Source of the DNA: an uncultured Eubacteriales bacterium
Lineage (GTDB): Bacteria > Bacillota > Clostridia > Oscillospirales > CAG-272
Direction of reading: 5' to 3'
Assembly: GCA_902491535.1 (NCBI GenBank)
Contig: CABUHS010000007.1
Span: 19,412 to 83,411, forward strand
DNA: 64,000 nucleotides
The first letter of the stretch is position 1. Each line of letters begins with the position of its first letter. The position numbers were made by a program, and so were the translations under genes. Positions 1 to 8,368 of this stretch are shown here, one piece after another. The notes under the pieces were generated by a model. That model was given only the letters and a program-made list of their open reading frames with translations, was not told the DNA's origin and ran no database searches.

Positions 1-332
1 GAGCTAAGGGTGCAAAATATGCTGATACATGTTAAAATCAAAGCTGTTTAAATCTCAGTACAAGATATATATTATCATATTTTAAAACATTTGTCAATAG
101 ACAGGACGCTTTTTTTGAAATTTTTCAACGTTTTCCGATAACTAAAGCAAACACGAATGTGACTGTCCAATTTCTGTATTCTTATATACCGTCAATTGAT
201 ATACCCATTAACAGAACAATTAAAACGGCATAACGCCTTAACTCCTGCGCCGTTTTCTGTAACAAAATAAGGACACTGATATTGTTTTGAAAATAATCAC
301 GGAGAATAAATAATTTTTATGTTATACATATA

Positions 333-370
333 TAACAAAACACCGACAAGAAAAATCAACCTTGCCGATG
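333..370 (-). terminator. Terminator of the tRNA operon
   Basis: On the minus strand a 10-bp stem with two G-U pairs (arms at 361-370 and 341-350) is followed by TTTTG. It lies about 50 bp after the 3' end of tRNA-Glu, so it probably ends the tRNA transcript. The 330 bases to its left hold no supportable gene; there is only a weak GC inverted repeat (AAAACGGC/GCCGTTTT) near 223-257. Confidence 0.5.
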
Positions 371-420
371 TTCAGTTGCATATCCGAACTCAAAAATATT
401 GCTTCCGGATTATACTATAT

Positions 421-495
421 TGGTGACCCGTAGGGGAATCGAACCCCTGTTACTGCCGTGAAAGGGCGGTGTCTTAACCGCTTGACCAACGGGCC
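421..495 (-). tRNA. tRNA-Glu (anticodon TTC)
   Basis: Read on the minus strand this is a complete cloverleaf starting GGCCCGTTGG and ending in an encoded CCA. The anticodon loop CTTTCAC sits between CCGCC/GGCAG arms and gives anticodon TTC, so the tRNA is glutamate. The T-arm has GGTTCGAATCC. It is the second gene of a two-tRNA transcript after tRNA-Met. Confidence 0.95.
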
Positions 496-534
496 GAATG
501 TTCTGGCAAAGCAGAACTACAGACACTGTCTGTA

Positions 535-611
535 TGGTAGCGGAAGTCGGATTTGAACCAACGACCTGCCGGGTATGAACCGGATGCTCTAGCCAGCTGA
601 GCTATTCCGCC
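535..611 (-). tRNA. tRNA-Met (anticodon CAT)
   Basis: Minus-strand cloverleaf with acceptor GGCGGAA/TTCCGCT, D-loop AGCTCAGCTGG, anticodon loop TTCATAC and an encoded CCA. The overall sequence resembles elongator tRNA-Met of Firmicutes. A CAT anticodon could also be a lysidine-modified tRNA-Ile, but I favour Met from the anticodon arm. The outermost anticodon-stem pair (T-C) appears mismatched. It lies 39 bp upstream of tRNA-Glu under the same promoter. Confidence 0.9.
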
Positions 612-620
612 ATACAAATT

Positions 621-651
621 ATCAAAGCATTGAATAGCTCAATGCTTTGAT
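621..651. repeat. Perfect 13-bp inverted repeat in the tRNA operon leader
   Basis: ATCAAAGCATTGA and its exact reverse complement are separated by 5 bp. The repeat falls between the tRNA promoter (652-680) and the start of tRNA-Met, so the precursor RNA would begin with a 13-bp hairpin. There is no T-run after it on the minus strand, so it is not an ordinary terminator. It may be a processing signal. Confidence 0.7.
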
Positions 652-680
652 ATTATATCACACTTTTTCAATGTTGTCAA
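652..680 (-). promoter_or_regulatory. Sigma-A promoter of the tRNA-Met/tRNA-Glu operon
   Basis: The minus strand reads TTGACA (675-680), a 17-bp spacer and TATAAT (652-657), a perfect consensus. Transcription would start near 645, inside the inverted repeat just before tRNA-Met. Confidence 0.85.
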
Positions 681-843
681 TAGCTTTTTTATATTTTTTA
701 TAAATCATGTAATCAAACAATTTATGTCCTCCGAGCAGACAATATAGTGATTACCGCGCAGTCGGGAAACGGCAGAAATAACAGCTTCAATCTGTATTCG
801 TAAATGTCAGTCACGGAACACTTTTTTATGTAAAATTCCGCAG

Positions 844-872
844 TTGACAATCGCGCCGCGTCATGGTATAAT
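844..872 (+). promoter_or_regulatory. Sigma-A promoter of the AraC-type gene
   Basis: TTGACA at 844-849, a 17-bp spacer and TATAAT at 867-872. It lies 67 bp upstream of the regulator start. The rest of 681-843 shows nothing I can name. Confidence 0.8.
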
Positions 873-938
873 TATATCAAAAATATATGATGATTTTACC
901 CAACTCGAAGATAATTCAAAAAGAAAGAAGATAATGTT

Positions 939-1721
939 ATGAACCTTGACAGTATCAAATTTCTGTCCGCAGGAAAATTTTCGACAGATTCGGACACATG
1001 GATTCATCCGAAAATAAACTCACCCTTCTACGAGCTTATTTATGTCATCAAAGGAACACTTTGCATATGCGAGGACTACAGCGAATACAACGTGACCGAA
1101 AACTCGGCCATATGGCTACAGAGCGATCATCTGCATTACGGTATCTCACCGACAGACAAGCCGCTTTCATTTATTCGTGTTATATTCTCATCCGTGGATC
1201 GTGACAAATCACCTGACGACCGATGTATACATCTGCGCAGGCTGTCATGTCCTGAAAATCCCGATAAGTTCATTGCGCTGTGCGATTCACTTATAGAAAA
1301 TTCCAACGATCCAGAATATCCGCCATATTTCAGTGATTATATTGCCCGGCTGCTTCTGACCGAACTTGCCGTACACAGTACAGAATACGACGGTACTGTA
1401 AACATTCAGCAAACGATAAGTAATTGGATAAAAAACGATGCGCCGTCTGATATAAGAGTCAGCGATGTAGCAAAGCATTTCGGATACAGTGAGGATCACA
1501 TAACACGTATATTCAAAAGCTTTTATGCTAAAGGAATAAAAAGTTATATTGATGAAGTACGGATCTGCCGCATAAAACGCAATCTTCTTGAAAAGAACAA
1601 ATCACTATCTGATATATCCGAAAAAAACGGATTTACAAATATGAATGCATTTTACAAATTTTTCAAATCGAATACCGGAATGACGGTAAGATTATTTCTC
1701 TCCCTTTATAAAGGATCATAA
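939..1721 (+). CDS. AraC-family transcriptional regulator with N-terminal cupin-like domain
   Basis: Predicted 260-residue DNA-binding regulator. Residues ~1-110 look like an AraC-type ligand-binding cupin (beta-rich, with a histidine pair in SDHLHYG near residue 65). The last ~100 residues carry two helix-turn-helix units, including VAKHFGYSEDHITRIFK and the C-terminal signature LSDISEKNGFTNMNAFYKFF. Family members usually sense sugars or other small molecules and activate nearby genes, but no obvious target is adjacent: the gene is alone, with its own consensus promoter and a strong terminator. The ribosome binding site is weak (AGAAAGAAG). The family is sure; the ligand and targets are unknown. 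Confidence 0.88.
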   Translation: MNLDSIKFLSAGKFSTDSDTWIHPKINSPFYELIYVIKGTLCICEDYSEYNVTENSAIWLQSDHLHYGISPTDKPLSFIRVIFSSVDRDKSPDDRCIHLRRLSCPENPDKFIALCDSLIENSNDPEYPPYFSDYIARLLLTELAVHSTEYDGTVNIQQTISNWIKNDAPSDIRVSDVAKHFGYSEDHITRIFKSFYAKGIKSYIDEVRICRIKRNLLEKNKSLSDISEKNGFTNMNAFYKFFKSNTGMTVRLFLSLYKGS

Positions 1722-1757
1722 AAACACCTCCGATTTTAAAATCGGAGGTGTTTTTTG
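1721..1757 (+). terminator. Intrinsic terminator after the AraC-type gene
   Basis: A near-perfect hairpin with arms AACACCTCCGATTTT / AAAATCGGAGGTGTT is followed by T6. It starts at the stop codon and also faces the convergent ABC operon, so it may work in both directions. Confidence 0.9.
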
Positions 1758-1784
1758 TGCGTTATTATACGAATATCAGCTATG

Positions 1785-2435
1785 TTATTTAAATCTCGTA
1801 TACTTTTTATTCAGCACTGCACCGACTGCAACAAACACAGTCCCGACAATAAGCTGCGGAAGGCATATTTCCGTAAATACTCTGCGGCTCAGCAGATCTC
1901 CCGAGACAAAAAATACAAAGCTGTATTCAAAGTTTGATATAATTATCCCAAAAGCATAGAACAGATCTGCCATAAGTGTAAGCACAACCGAGCTTGTCAG
2001 ATATATCAGAAAATATGTAAACCCGAAAAACATGAAGCATGCGCACGCTACCGTAATAAAATCATATATCAGATGAGGATATACAAAATACGCAAAGCCG
2101 GCAAACCACAAAAGTCCGTTGACCATAAATACTGCGAATACCGCAGCACTCAATCCGAGCTTGCATTTATGCCTTATAGCATACAAAAGTTCGTTTCCGT
2201 CGCTTTCCGCATACTCACGCAATACAAGTATCACCGACCACACCGAAAAAAAGGGGAACACAGCGCACGCGTTTGAAATAATTGCGGAGATAAAAAGCGG
2301 ACTGTCAATTCCAAACGCAAGATACGCATTGTAAACTAAAAGCGGGTAGATAATATTCACGGCAATAAACGGCACAAAGGCAAGAAACCTGATACTTTTA
2401 AGGTGCAGATGCACACTGGTAATAAAATTTTTCAT
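1785..2435 (-). CDS. ABC-2 type transporter permease subunit, small (216 aa)
   Basis: A very hydrophobic protein with about six predicted membrane segments and no enzymatic motif. It is the third gene of a minus-strand operon whose second gene is an ABC ATPase, so it is inferred to be a membrane subunit of that transporter. I chose the seventh-codon methionine (MKNF): its ATG overlaps the ATPase stop as ATGA, the usual sign of translational coupling, and a longer reading has no better ribosome binding site. Substrate unknown. Confidence 0.7.
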   Translation of the reverse strand: MKNFITSVHLHLKSIRFLAFVPFIAVNIIYPLLVYNAYLAFGIDSPLFISAIISNACAVFPFFSVWSVILVLREYAESDGNELLYAIRHKCKLGLSAAVFAVFMVNGLLWFAGFAYFVYPHLIYDFITVACACFMFFGFTYFLIYLTSSVVLTLMADLFYAFGIIISNFEYSFVFFVSGDLLSRRVFTEICLPQLIVGTVFVAVGAVLNKKYTRFK

Positions 2436-3277
2436 ATATTTTTCAACACGCACATATAACCGTCTTCAAGTGTCGGTATCGCCGCCTCGCACATCTGGGG
2501 CACAGCTGATAAAATCCGCATTTTAACGCCGTTTTCTCCGTCCGTCTGATCCTGAATAACATATTCCCCGGATAAAGATTCGATATACTTTCCGTCAACG
2601 GTATATACCTTGCCTTCTGCTTTCCGACGAATCTCCTCGCAGCTTCCGGCAGCCGCAATGCAGCCGCCGTTCATGACAAGCACATGATCGCAAAGTGCTT
2701 CTATATCACTGACAATATGAGTTGAAATAATAACCGTTTTACCCTTTTTATTTTCGGATATGATCAATTTGAATCTGAGCCTTTCCTCGGGATCAAGTCC
2801 GGCGGTCGGTTCGTCAAAGATCATAATATCGGGATCGCCGAGAAAAGTCTGCGCTATGCCGAGACGGCGTATCATTCCGCCGGAAAGCGCGCGTACCTTG
2901 CTGTCTATCCGATCCGAAAGATTAACCATATCAACGCATCTTTCGACCTCCTCCATAGCCTTTTTCCCTGCGCATTCTTTCATATTTGCAAGCATAAGCA
3001 TCATTTCACGGACGGTAAGCTCCTTGAAAAGTCCGAATTTCTGAGGAAGATACCCGACACGGGAGATAAAATCCTTTGATTTTTTCGTCGGAGTCCCGTC
3101 GCAGAGAATATCTCCAGAACTGCATTCAAGAAGTCCCGTCATGCATCTCATAAGCGTTGTTTTACCCGCACCGTTAGGTCCGAGAAGACCGTAAACACCT
3201 TCATTAAACTCCTGTGTTATACCGTCAAGCACGGTCTTTTTTCTGAATTTTTTTGTAACACCCTGTATTTCAATCAT
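2432..3277 (-). CDS. ABC transporter ATP-binding protein (281 aa)
   Basis: Cytoplasmic ATPase that would power the two membrane proteins flanking it. It has Walker A (GPNGAGKTT, residues ~34-42), the Q-loop (LPQKFGLF), signature LSGGMIRRLGIAQ (~134-146), Walker B IMIFDEPTAGLDPEE (~156-170) and the switch histidine (STHIVSD). The C-terminal ~70 residues form the extra regulatory extension common in CcmA/NatA-type exporters. Its start overlaps the upstream permease stop by 8 bp and its stop overlaps the next start, so the three genes are one operon. The nearest families include antibiotic/bacteriocin exporters, Na+ exporters and ABC-2 systems; the substrate cannot be read from the sequence. Confidence 0.9.
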   Translation of the reverse strand: MIEIQGVTKKFRKKTVLDGITQEFNEGVYGLLGPNGAGKTTLMRCMTGLLECSSGDILCDGTPTKKSKDFISRVGYLPQKFGLFKELTVREMMLMLANMKECAGKKAMEEVERCVDMVNLSDRIDSKVRALSGGMIRRLGIAQTFLGDPDIMIFDEPTAGLDPEERLRFKLIISENKKGKTVIISTHIVSDIEALCDHVLVMNGGCIAAAGSCEEIRRKAEGKVYTVDGKYIESLSGEYVIQDQTDGENGVKMRILSAVPQMCEAAIPTLEDGYMCVLKNI

Positions 3278-5213
3278 CGAAGTTGCCTCCTGTTAATTCC
3301 GCCGCAGAGAGAAATTCTCCGACAGAGCGATTATCCCATCTGTCAGTTACATATATGTCAGCTGCATTCAGTATCGCTTCTTCACCGATACGATCGACAG
3401 CCTCCGTCAAGAGCATTGCATAACCCTTATCTCCGGTCAGATCAAACGCCGCGAGTTCTTTATCAAGAGCTGCATCAAAGGCTGCTTTTTCATTTCTGTA
3501 CGCATATACAAGCTTGCGGAGCTTCTGCTTATGCGCTCTGCTAATACATGCAGTCCATTCATGCCAATATGTCCTCACCTGCAGGCTGACAAGAGTACCG
3601 TCCGAATACATCACCCATGGACGGGACACTCCGTATGTCATGATCGGCATAATAACAATCCTTTTCAAGTCTTCATTATCCGTGCGGTATTCGATAAAAG
3701 CATTCATTTCTTCATGCTTCGTACTGTCAGAAAACTGTTCCAAATCGGTATAAGGATAAGCGAGAGATATGCCGTTTACGGTATCCTCTTCCACAAATCC
3801 GGCTACAAATACACAGCCGTCGGACACTCCGGAAAAGGTGTTGTCTCCCGTCTTTTCAAGATTGGAAAACACCTCTTTTTTATATCCGAAATTCACATTG
3901 AAAATTGCATCGCGCTCGAGCAGTGACGTGGAAAAGCTCTGATTATCCACGTCAAAAACAGGTTTATATCCGCAATGCGGGAAGAACGGCACTCTGTCGA
4001 ATAAAAACAGTCCCTGTGCATTTGCAAAGCAAAGCGGCGAGATTCCACTGTAGCTGAAGGTCAGCGACGTGACGGGAGAATCCCCCGCGGTCACCTCTAC
4101 GTAATCTCCGTCATATTCAAAGCTGAGCTTTGCTCCGCTCTGATCGGTTATTTTGCTCACCTTATATCCGTGATAAAGTGTGAATTTATATACAGGAAGA
4201 TCCGGTTCGGTAACATAAACCGTGACCTTTGCGTCGAGCATGTTTCTGACATTCAGTTCCATATCATACCGCTCTGCGGCAAAGCCTCCGTCCTCCTCCT
4301 TCTGCAGATGAGTCCAGTAGTACAGTACGTCGCCCGCAGGATTTCCCGCAGGATTTTCGCCGGCAAGCATCCTGTCCTGCGGAAAAACATACACGACAGC
4401 GGACAGCACGCATACTGCAGAGAGCGCGGCAGTAGCTGTGCGTTTTATTACGCGTCTATTTTCAAATATCTTACGAAGAACCGGCAGCGCAAACAGCGCC
4501 GCGTAAAATATAGCCGCTGCAACAGTATACGGAAGCAGACTGTAACCAAAATGAAAACGCGGAATTTCATCTATATACCTCGGGATCGGGTTTGTGACCT
4601 CGTATATAGGATAGAAGTTGATATTATAAACATAATACATCATTGAAGCAAAAGATTCTGAAAGCGGAGAGACAAAAAACGCCGTCAGCGCCATGCACAA
4701 ACATGCAGGCAGCCGCCTCATTTTCATCGCAATAAGCGTTCCGAGCAATATTGCAATTGCAGACATGCAAAAAATATAGAAAAAAATGCACACGACAGAA
4801 TATATCAGCACATCGGTATGTTCAAATTTAAGGACAAAATATGTGATCACATTATAGACCATAATTGTGAGTGTGATAATAAGATCAACAATTCCGAATA
4901 TCATCAGATGCTTACCAAAAAAGTCCGGCAAGCCTTTTTTTGTAGCGCGAAAACATTCCTCAAGCGAGCTTTGTCTGAGCTTATCGGCAAAATAATATGA
5001 CGCAAATAAAAAGAAAATAAAGCAATAAAAGACCATCCTTATAGATATCTGCAGCATTGTAAATTCGCCCTCAATCGGATCGTAGGGATAATTTATCAGA
5101 TTATTTAAAACAAATATATGATAATAATTTATATAAATAAAAAATGCCGCTGTTATTAAAGGAAGAAAAATATCCTTAAAAAACAGCCGGACATACAAAT
5201 TCTTACGTTTCAT
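3270..5213 (-). CDS. Large ABC-associated membrane protein (647 aa)
   Basis: First gene of the transporter operon. Residues ~1-270 hold about six to seven membrane segments; a long extracytoplasmic, beta-rich region follows (~290-647) and ends without a clear membrane anchor. The C-terminal half has TYWHEWTACISRAHKQKLR, resembling the degenerate metallopeptidase-like tails of some ABC-2 permeases, but there is no intact HExxH zinc motif. The ribosome binding site GGAG precedes the ATG at a good distance. The pairing of a multi-pass protein of ~650 residues with an ATPase and an upstream secreted small protein recalls bacteriocin/immunity exporter loci; that is inference from architecture only. 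Confidence 0.65.
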   Translation of the reverse strand: MKRKNLYVRLFFKDIFLPLITAAFFIYINYYHIFVLNNLINYPYDPIEGEFTMLQISIRMVFYCFIFFLFASYYFADKLRQSSLEECFRATKKGLPDFFGKHLMIFGIVDLIITLTIMVYNVITYFVLKFEHTDVLIYSVVCIFFYIFCMSAIAILLGTLIAMKMRRLPACLCMALTAFFVSPLSESFASMMYYVYNINFYPIYEVTNPIPRYIDEIPRFHFGYSLLPYTVAAAIFYAALFALPVLRKIFENRRVIKRTATAALSAVCVLSAVVYVFPQDRMLAGENPAGNPAGDVLYYWTHLQKEEDGGFAAERYDMELNVRNMLDAKVTVYVTEPDLPVYKFTLYHGYKVSKITDQSGAKLSFEYDGDYVEVTAGDSPVTSLTFSYSGISPLCFANAQGLFLFDRVPFFPHCGYKPVFDVDNQSFSTSLLERDAIFNVNFGYKKEVFSNLEKTGDNTFSGVSDGCVFVAGFVEEDTVNGISLAYPYTDLEQFSDSTKHEEMNAFIEYRTDNEDLKRIVIMPIMTYGVSRPWVMYSDGTLVSLQVRTYWHEWTACISRAHKQKLRKLVYAYRNEKAAFDAALDKELAAFDLTGDKGYAMLLTEAVDRIGEEAILNAADIYVTDRWDNRSVGEFLSAAELTGGNFDD

Positions 5214-5240
5214 AGCAATTCTCCAGTAATGTCAATTTCC

Positions 5241-5264
5241 GGGCAGACCGTTCCCGGTCTGCCC
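5241..5264. other. Perfect hairpin between the secreted-protein remnant and the ABC operon
   Basis: GGGCAGACCG and its exact complement are separated by 4 bp. On the minus strand it lies after the stop of the secreted gene and 28 bp before the ATG of the 647-aa permease, and no T-run follows. It may act as a partial terminator or mRNA-stabilising hairpin that sets the ratio between the small upstream gene and the transporter. Confidence 0.55.
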
Positions 5265-5282
5265 TTTCCGTAAGTTTAAACG

Positions 5283-5711
5283 TTATTTATTTCTGAGATA
5301 GCCTGTTGCAGTACAACCCTTAGCAAGCCATCCTTGAACCTCAAGTCTGAGCCTCCACTCATGCGATTTCGCAAATTCATTGCTCTGAGTTTCCGGCAAC
5401 TGCTTGCCGGGAGCAACAAGTATCTTGGCAATTTTATCCTCACACCATACTCCGTCATTCGGATTCCGATATTCTGTATCAAACCAAACATTGTGTGCAG
5501 AACCCGATGAGTTATTCCCCCACATGATCTTAAATCTTCCGGTACATGTTTCTGTTGAGTGAGTACTCGTTTCATTTGTGTGAAGATCAACTTTTATTGC
5601 AAGATTTTAGTTATAGCTTTCATCTGCAAAAGAATTTACAGCAAGGAGTGATGTAGAGAGCGTTAATGCACAAAGCAGCGTAGAGATTTTTCTTTTAGTG
5701 TTGATTTTCAT
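5283..5711 (-). pseudogene. Small secreted protein gene interrupted by an in-frame TAA after the signal peptide
   Basis: From ATG 5711, behind a strong AGGAGG, a signal peptide is encoded (MKINTKRKISTLLCALTLST, then SLLAVNSFA, cleavage expected after SFA). It continues as DESYN and then meets TAA at 5607-5609. The same frame reads on for 107 more codons (NLAIKVDLHTNE..., with FKIMWGNNSS, VWFDTEY, three cysteines, ending ATGYLRNK). The intact protein would be ~143 residues, ~113 mature. The stop may come from CAA (Gln) by one transition. I do not recognise the mature domain. It is co-directional with the ABC operon, so it could be an exported peptide or a partner of that transporter. It could be a true pseudogene, a suppressed stop, or a sequencing error. 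Confidence 0.7.
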
Positions 5712-5749
5712 TTTACTTCCTCCTGTTAAATGTTTTTCAAAAAGTATTC

Positions 5750-5763
5750 ACAAACATGTTTGT
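5750..5763. promoter_or_regulatory. 14-bp perfect palindrome at the transcription start (candidate operator)
   Basis: ACAAACATGTTTGT is its own reverse complement. It sits immediately downstream of the -10 element of the promoter at 5770-5798, covering the likely start site. This is a typical repressor position for the secreted gene and perhaps the ABC operon. No regulator gene is next to it. Confidence 0.6.
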
Positions 5764-5769
5764 ACTTGT

Positions 5770-5798
5770 ATAATACCATATATTTTCTCAAATGTCAA
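5770..5798 (-). promoter_or_regulatory. Sigma-A promoter of the secreted-protein gene
   Basis: The minus strand reads TTGACA (5793-5798), a 17-bp spacer and TATTAT (5770-5775). This strong promoter argues that the gene is, or recently was, expressed despite the internal stop. Confidence 0.8.
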
Positions 5799-5874
5799 CA
5801 TGTTTTTAATATTTGCACAAAAAATGTTTTAGAATGCAATTTTATTTGTGTAAAACTCAAATGACATCAAAATA

Positions 5875-5906
5875 AAAAGCTGAAAGGCGATTGCCTTTCA
5901 GCTTTT
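5875..5906 (-). terminator. Terminator of leuS
   Basis: AAAAGCTGAAAGGC and its complement form a 14-bp stem with a 4-nt loop. On the minus strand it is followed by TTTTTATT, 22 bp after the leuS stop. Confidence 0.88.
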
Positions 5907-5927
5907 GTATTTTAGGCTGATATACTA

Positions 5928-8330
5928 TCATTTTACAACTATATTAACAAGCTTACCCGGAACATATATCTCTTTAACAGTTGTCTTACCGTCGGTCATA
6001 GACGCTACCTTTTCGTCGGCACGGGCAAGCGCAACAGCCTGCTCCTTGTCCGCATCAGCAGGTATAACAATAGTCGAACGCAGCTTTCCGTTGACCTGAA
6101 CGGCTATCTCCACAGATTCGTCAACCGTCTTTGATTCATCATATTCCGGCCATGTTGCAAGAGAAGCAAGTCCCTTACCGCCGAGCAGCTGCCACATCTC
6201 TTCGCAAAGATGCGGAGCAAACGGGCAAAGAAGCTTTACGAATATAATGAGTTCGTCTTTGGTAAGACTTCCTTCATCATATATATCATTGAGAAGCGCC
6301 ATAAGCGATGCAATAGCAGTATTGAACTTCATTGAATCAATGTCGCCGGTAACCTTCTTGATAGTCTTATGGAATGCACTTTCAAGGGCAGGTGTAACTC
6401 CCGTACCTTTTATCATATCTGTCAGAGCAGCAGTCCTGTCAAGGAATCGGCGGCAACCCTTCACTGAGGTATCACTCCACGGAGCAGCAGAACCGTAATC
6501 GCCCATGAAAAGTACATATGTACGAAGTGTATCCGCACCGTACTGATCCACAACATCATTAGGATCTACAACATTTCCGAGAGACTTTGACATTTTGACG
6601 CCGTTTGCGCCGAGAACCATTCCCTGCGCGGAGCGCTTAGCGTACGGTTCCGCAGTCGGAACTTCTCCTATATCATAAAGGAATCTGTGCCAGAAACGCG
6701 AATATATAAGGTGTCTTGTGACATGTTCCATTCCGCCGTTGTACCAGTCTACAGGGAGCCAGTATTTCAGCTCCTCAGGATCTGCAAACACCTTGTCATT
6801 ATGAGCGTCAATATAACGCAGGAAGTACCATGACGAGCCTGCCCACTGAGGCATAGTATCCGTTTCGCGTTTTGCATCTCCTCCGCACTTCGGGCATTTA
6901 CAGTTAACAAATGACTCTATTTTCGCAAGCGGTGATTCCCCGCCCTCTCCGGGTTCAAAATTTTCAACGTCAGGCAGACGGAGCGGAAGCTCCTCATAAG
7001 GAACTCCGACCATTCCGCATTTCGGACAGTGAACGATCGGTATAGGCTCACCCCAATAACGCTGGCGGTTGAACGCCCAGTCCTTCATCTTGTACTGTAC
7101 GCCCTTTTCTCCGATTCCCTGCTCGGAGAGATGTTCAATCATACGCTCTATTGAATCTTTCTTATTGGTAAAGCCGTTAAGAAATCCGGAATTTATCATT
7201 TCTCCGTCGCCTGTATAAGCTTCCTTTGAAATATCTCCGCCCTTTATGACCTCAACAATATCTATGCCGAATTTTTTTGCAAAATCGTAATCGCGCTCGT
7301 CATGTGCGGGTACTGCCATAATAGCGCCTGTTCCGTATCCCATCATGACATAGTCGGAAATGTATATCGGGATCTCTTTACCGGTTATAGGATTGATTGC
7401 AGAAAGACCGTTTAAGCAAACTCCGGTCTTGTCCTTAACAAGCTGTGTACGCTCAAATTCTGTTTTCTTCGCACACTCTGCTCTGTAACCTGTAACCGCG
7501 TCCATATTAGATACGCGGTCGGCATATTTATCGATAAGCGGATGTTCAGGAGCCATTACCATAAATGTAACGCCGAAAAGCGTATCCGGACGAGTCGTAT
7601 ATATACGGAGCTTTTCGTCAGTTCCTGAAATACTGAAATTAACAAATGCGCCTGTTGAACGTCCTATCCAGTTTTCCTGCTGCATACGTATATTAGCAGG
7701 ATAATCGACAGTATCGAGACCTTCGAGCAGCTTATCCGCGTATTCAGTTATTCTGAGATACCATACATCCTTGGACTTCTGTACAACATCGCTGTGACAG
7801 ATATCGCACTTTCCTCCCTGTGAATCCTCGTTAGAAAGAACCACCTTACAGGACGGGCAATAGTTTACAAGTGTCTTGTCACGGAAAACAAGTCCGTGAT
7901 CGAACATTTTACGGAAGATCCACTGCGTCCATTTATAATAGTCTTCCTCTGTTGTATCGACCGTTCTTGTCCAGTCAAATGAGAAGCCGACACGCTTTAA
8001 CTGTTCCTTGAAATGCGTGATATTCTTATCGGTAACCTCTCTCGGATGCATATTATTTTTTATCGCATAATTCTCTGTAGGAAGACCGAATGCATCAAAA
8101 CCTATAGGAAACAGAACGTTATAGCCCTGCATGCGCTTTTTGCGGCATATGACCTCCATTCCGGAATATGCCTTTATATGACCGACATGCATACCTGCTC
8201 CTGAAGGATACGGAAACTCAACGAGACCGTAAAACTTCGGCTTCGTTTTATCGAATGACGCGTGAAACGCGCCCTGCTCCTCCCATATATCCTGCCACTT
8301 TTTGTCGGATACTTTAAAATCGTACTTCAT
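5928..8330 (-). CDS. leuS: Leucyl-tRNA synthetase (800 aa)
   Basis: Charges tRNA-Leu with leucine in the cytoplasm. The class I HIGH-type motif is visible as PYPSGAGMHVGHIKAYS (~residues 40-56) and the KMSKS loop as VKMSKSLGNVVDPND. The CP1 editing domain (~220-400) has the threonine-rich TTRPDTLFG and the MAVPAHDERD segment. There are zinc-binding cysteine pairs at CPSCKVV/CDICHS and at CPKCGM/CKCPKCGG. The C-terminal anticodon-binding domain ends in VPGKLVNIVVK, and the length is normal for bacteria. It is the last gene of the minus-strand housekeeping block, just after rsfS, an order seen in many Firmicutes. Confidence 0.98.
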   Translation of the reverse strand: MKYDFKVSDKKWQDIWEEQGAFHASFDKTKPKFYGLVEFPYPSGAGMHVGHIKAYSGMEVICRKKRMQGYNVLFPIGFDAFGLPTENYAIKNNMHPREVTDKNITHFKEQLKRVGFSFDWTRTVDTTEEDYYKWTQWIFRKMFDHGLVFRDKTLVNYCPSCKVVLSNEDSQGGKCDICHSDVVQKSKDVWYLRITEYADKLLEGLDTVDYPANIRMQQENWIGRSTGAFVNFSISGTDEKLRIYTTRPDTLFGVTFMVMAPEHPLIDKYADRVSNMDAVTGYRAECAKKTEFERTQLVKDKTGVCLNGLSAINPITGKEIPIYISDYVMMGYGTGAIMAVPAHDERDYDFAKKFGIDIVEVIKGGDISKEAYTGDGEMINSGFLNGFTNKKDSIERMIEHLSEQGIGEKGVQYKMKDWAFNRQRYWGEPIPIVHCPKCGMVGVPYEELPLRLPDVENFEPGEGGESPLAKIESFVNCKCPKCGGDAKRETDTMPQWAGSSWYFLRYIDAHNDKVFADPEELKYWLPVDWYNGGMEHVTRHLIYSRFWHRFLYDIGEVPTAEPYAKRSAQGMVLGANGVKMSKSLGNVVDPNDVVDQYGADTLRTYVLFMGDYGSAAPWSDTSVKGCRRFLDRTAALTDMIKGTGVTPALESAFHKTIKKVTGDIDSMKFNTAIASLMALLNDIYDEGSLTKDELIIFVKLLCPFAPHLCEEMWQLLGGKGLASLATWPEYDESKTVDESVEIAVQVNGKLRSTIVIPADADKEQAVALARADEKVASMTDGKTTVKEIYVPGKLVNIVVK

Positions 8331-8368
8331 TATATATAATGTCCTTTCAAAACTTTCACAGTGCCGTA

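Noticed and set aside
223..257. Terminator of a gene left of the window
   Set aside because: The AAAACGGC/GCCGTTTT stem is weak and its loop long; no upstream gene is visible to support it.
5283..5590. Two separate small genes after the secreted-protein signal peptide
   Set aside because: One of the frames continues exactly in the frame of the signal peptide, so one interrupted gene explains the region better; the other overlapping frame is a shadow.
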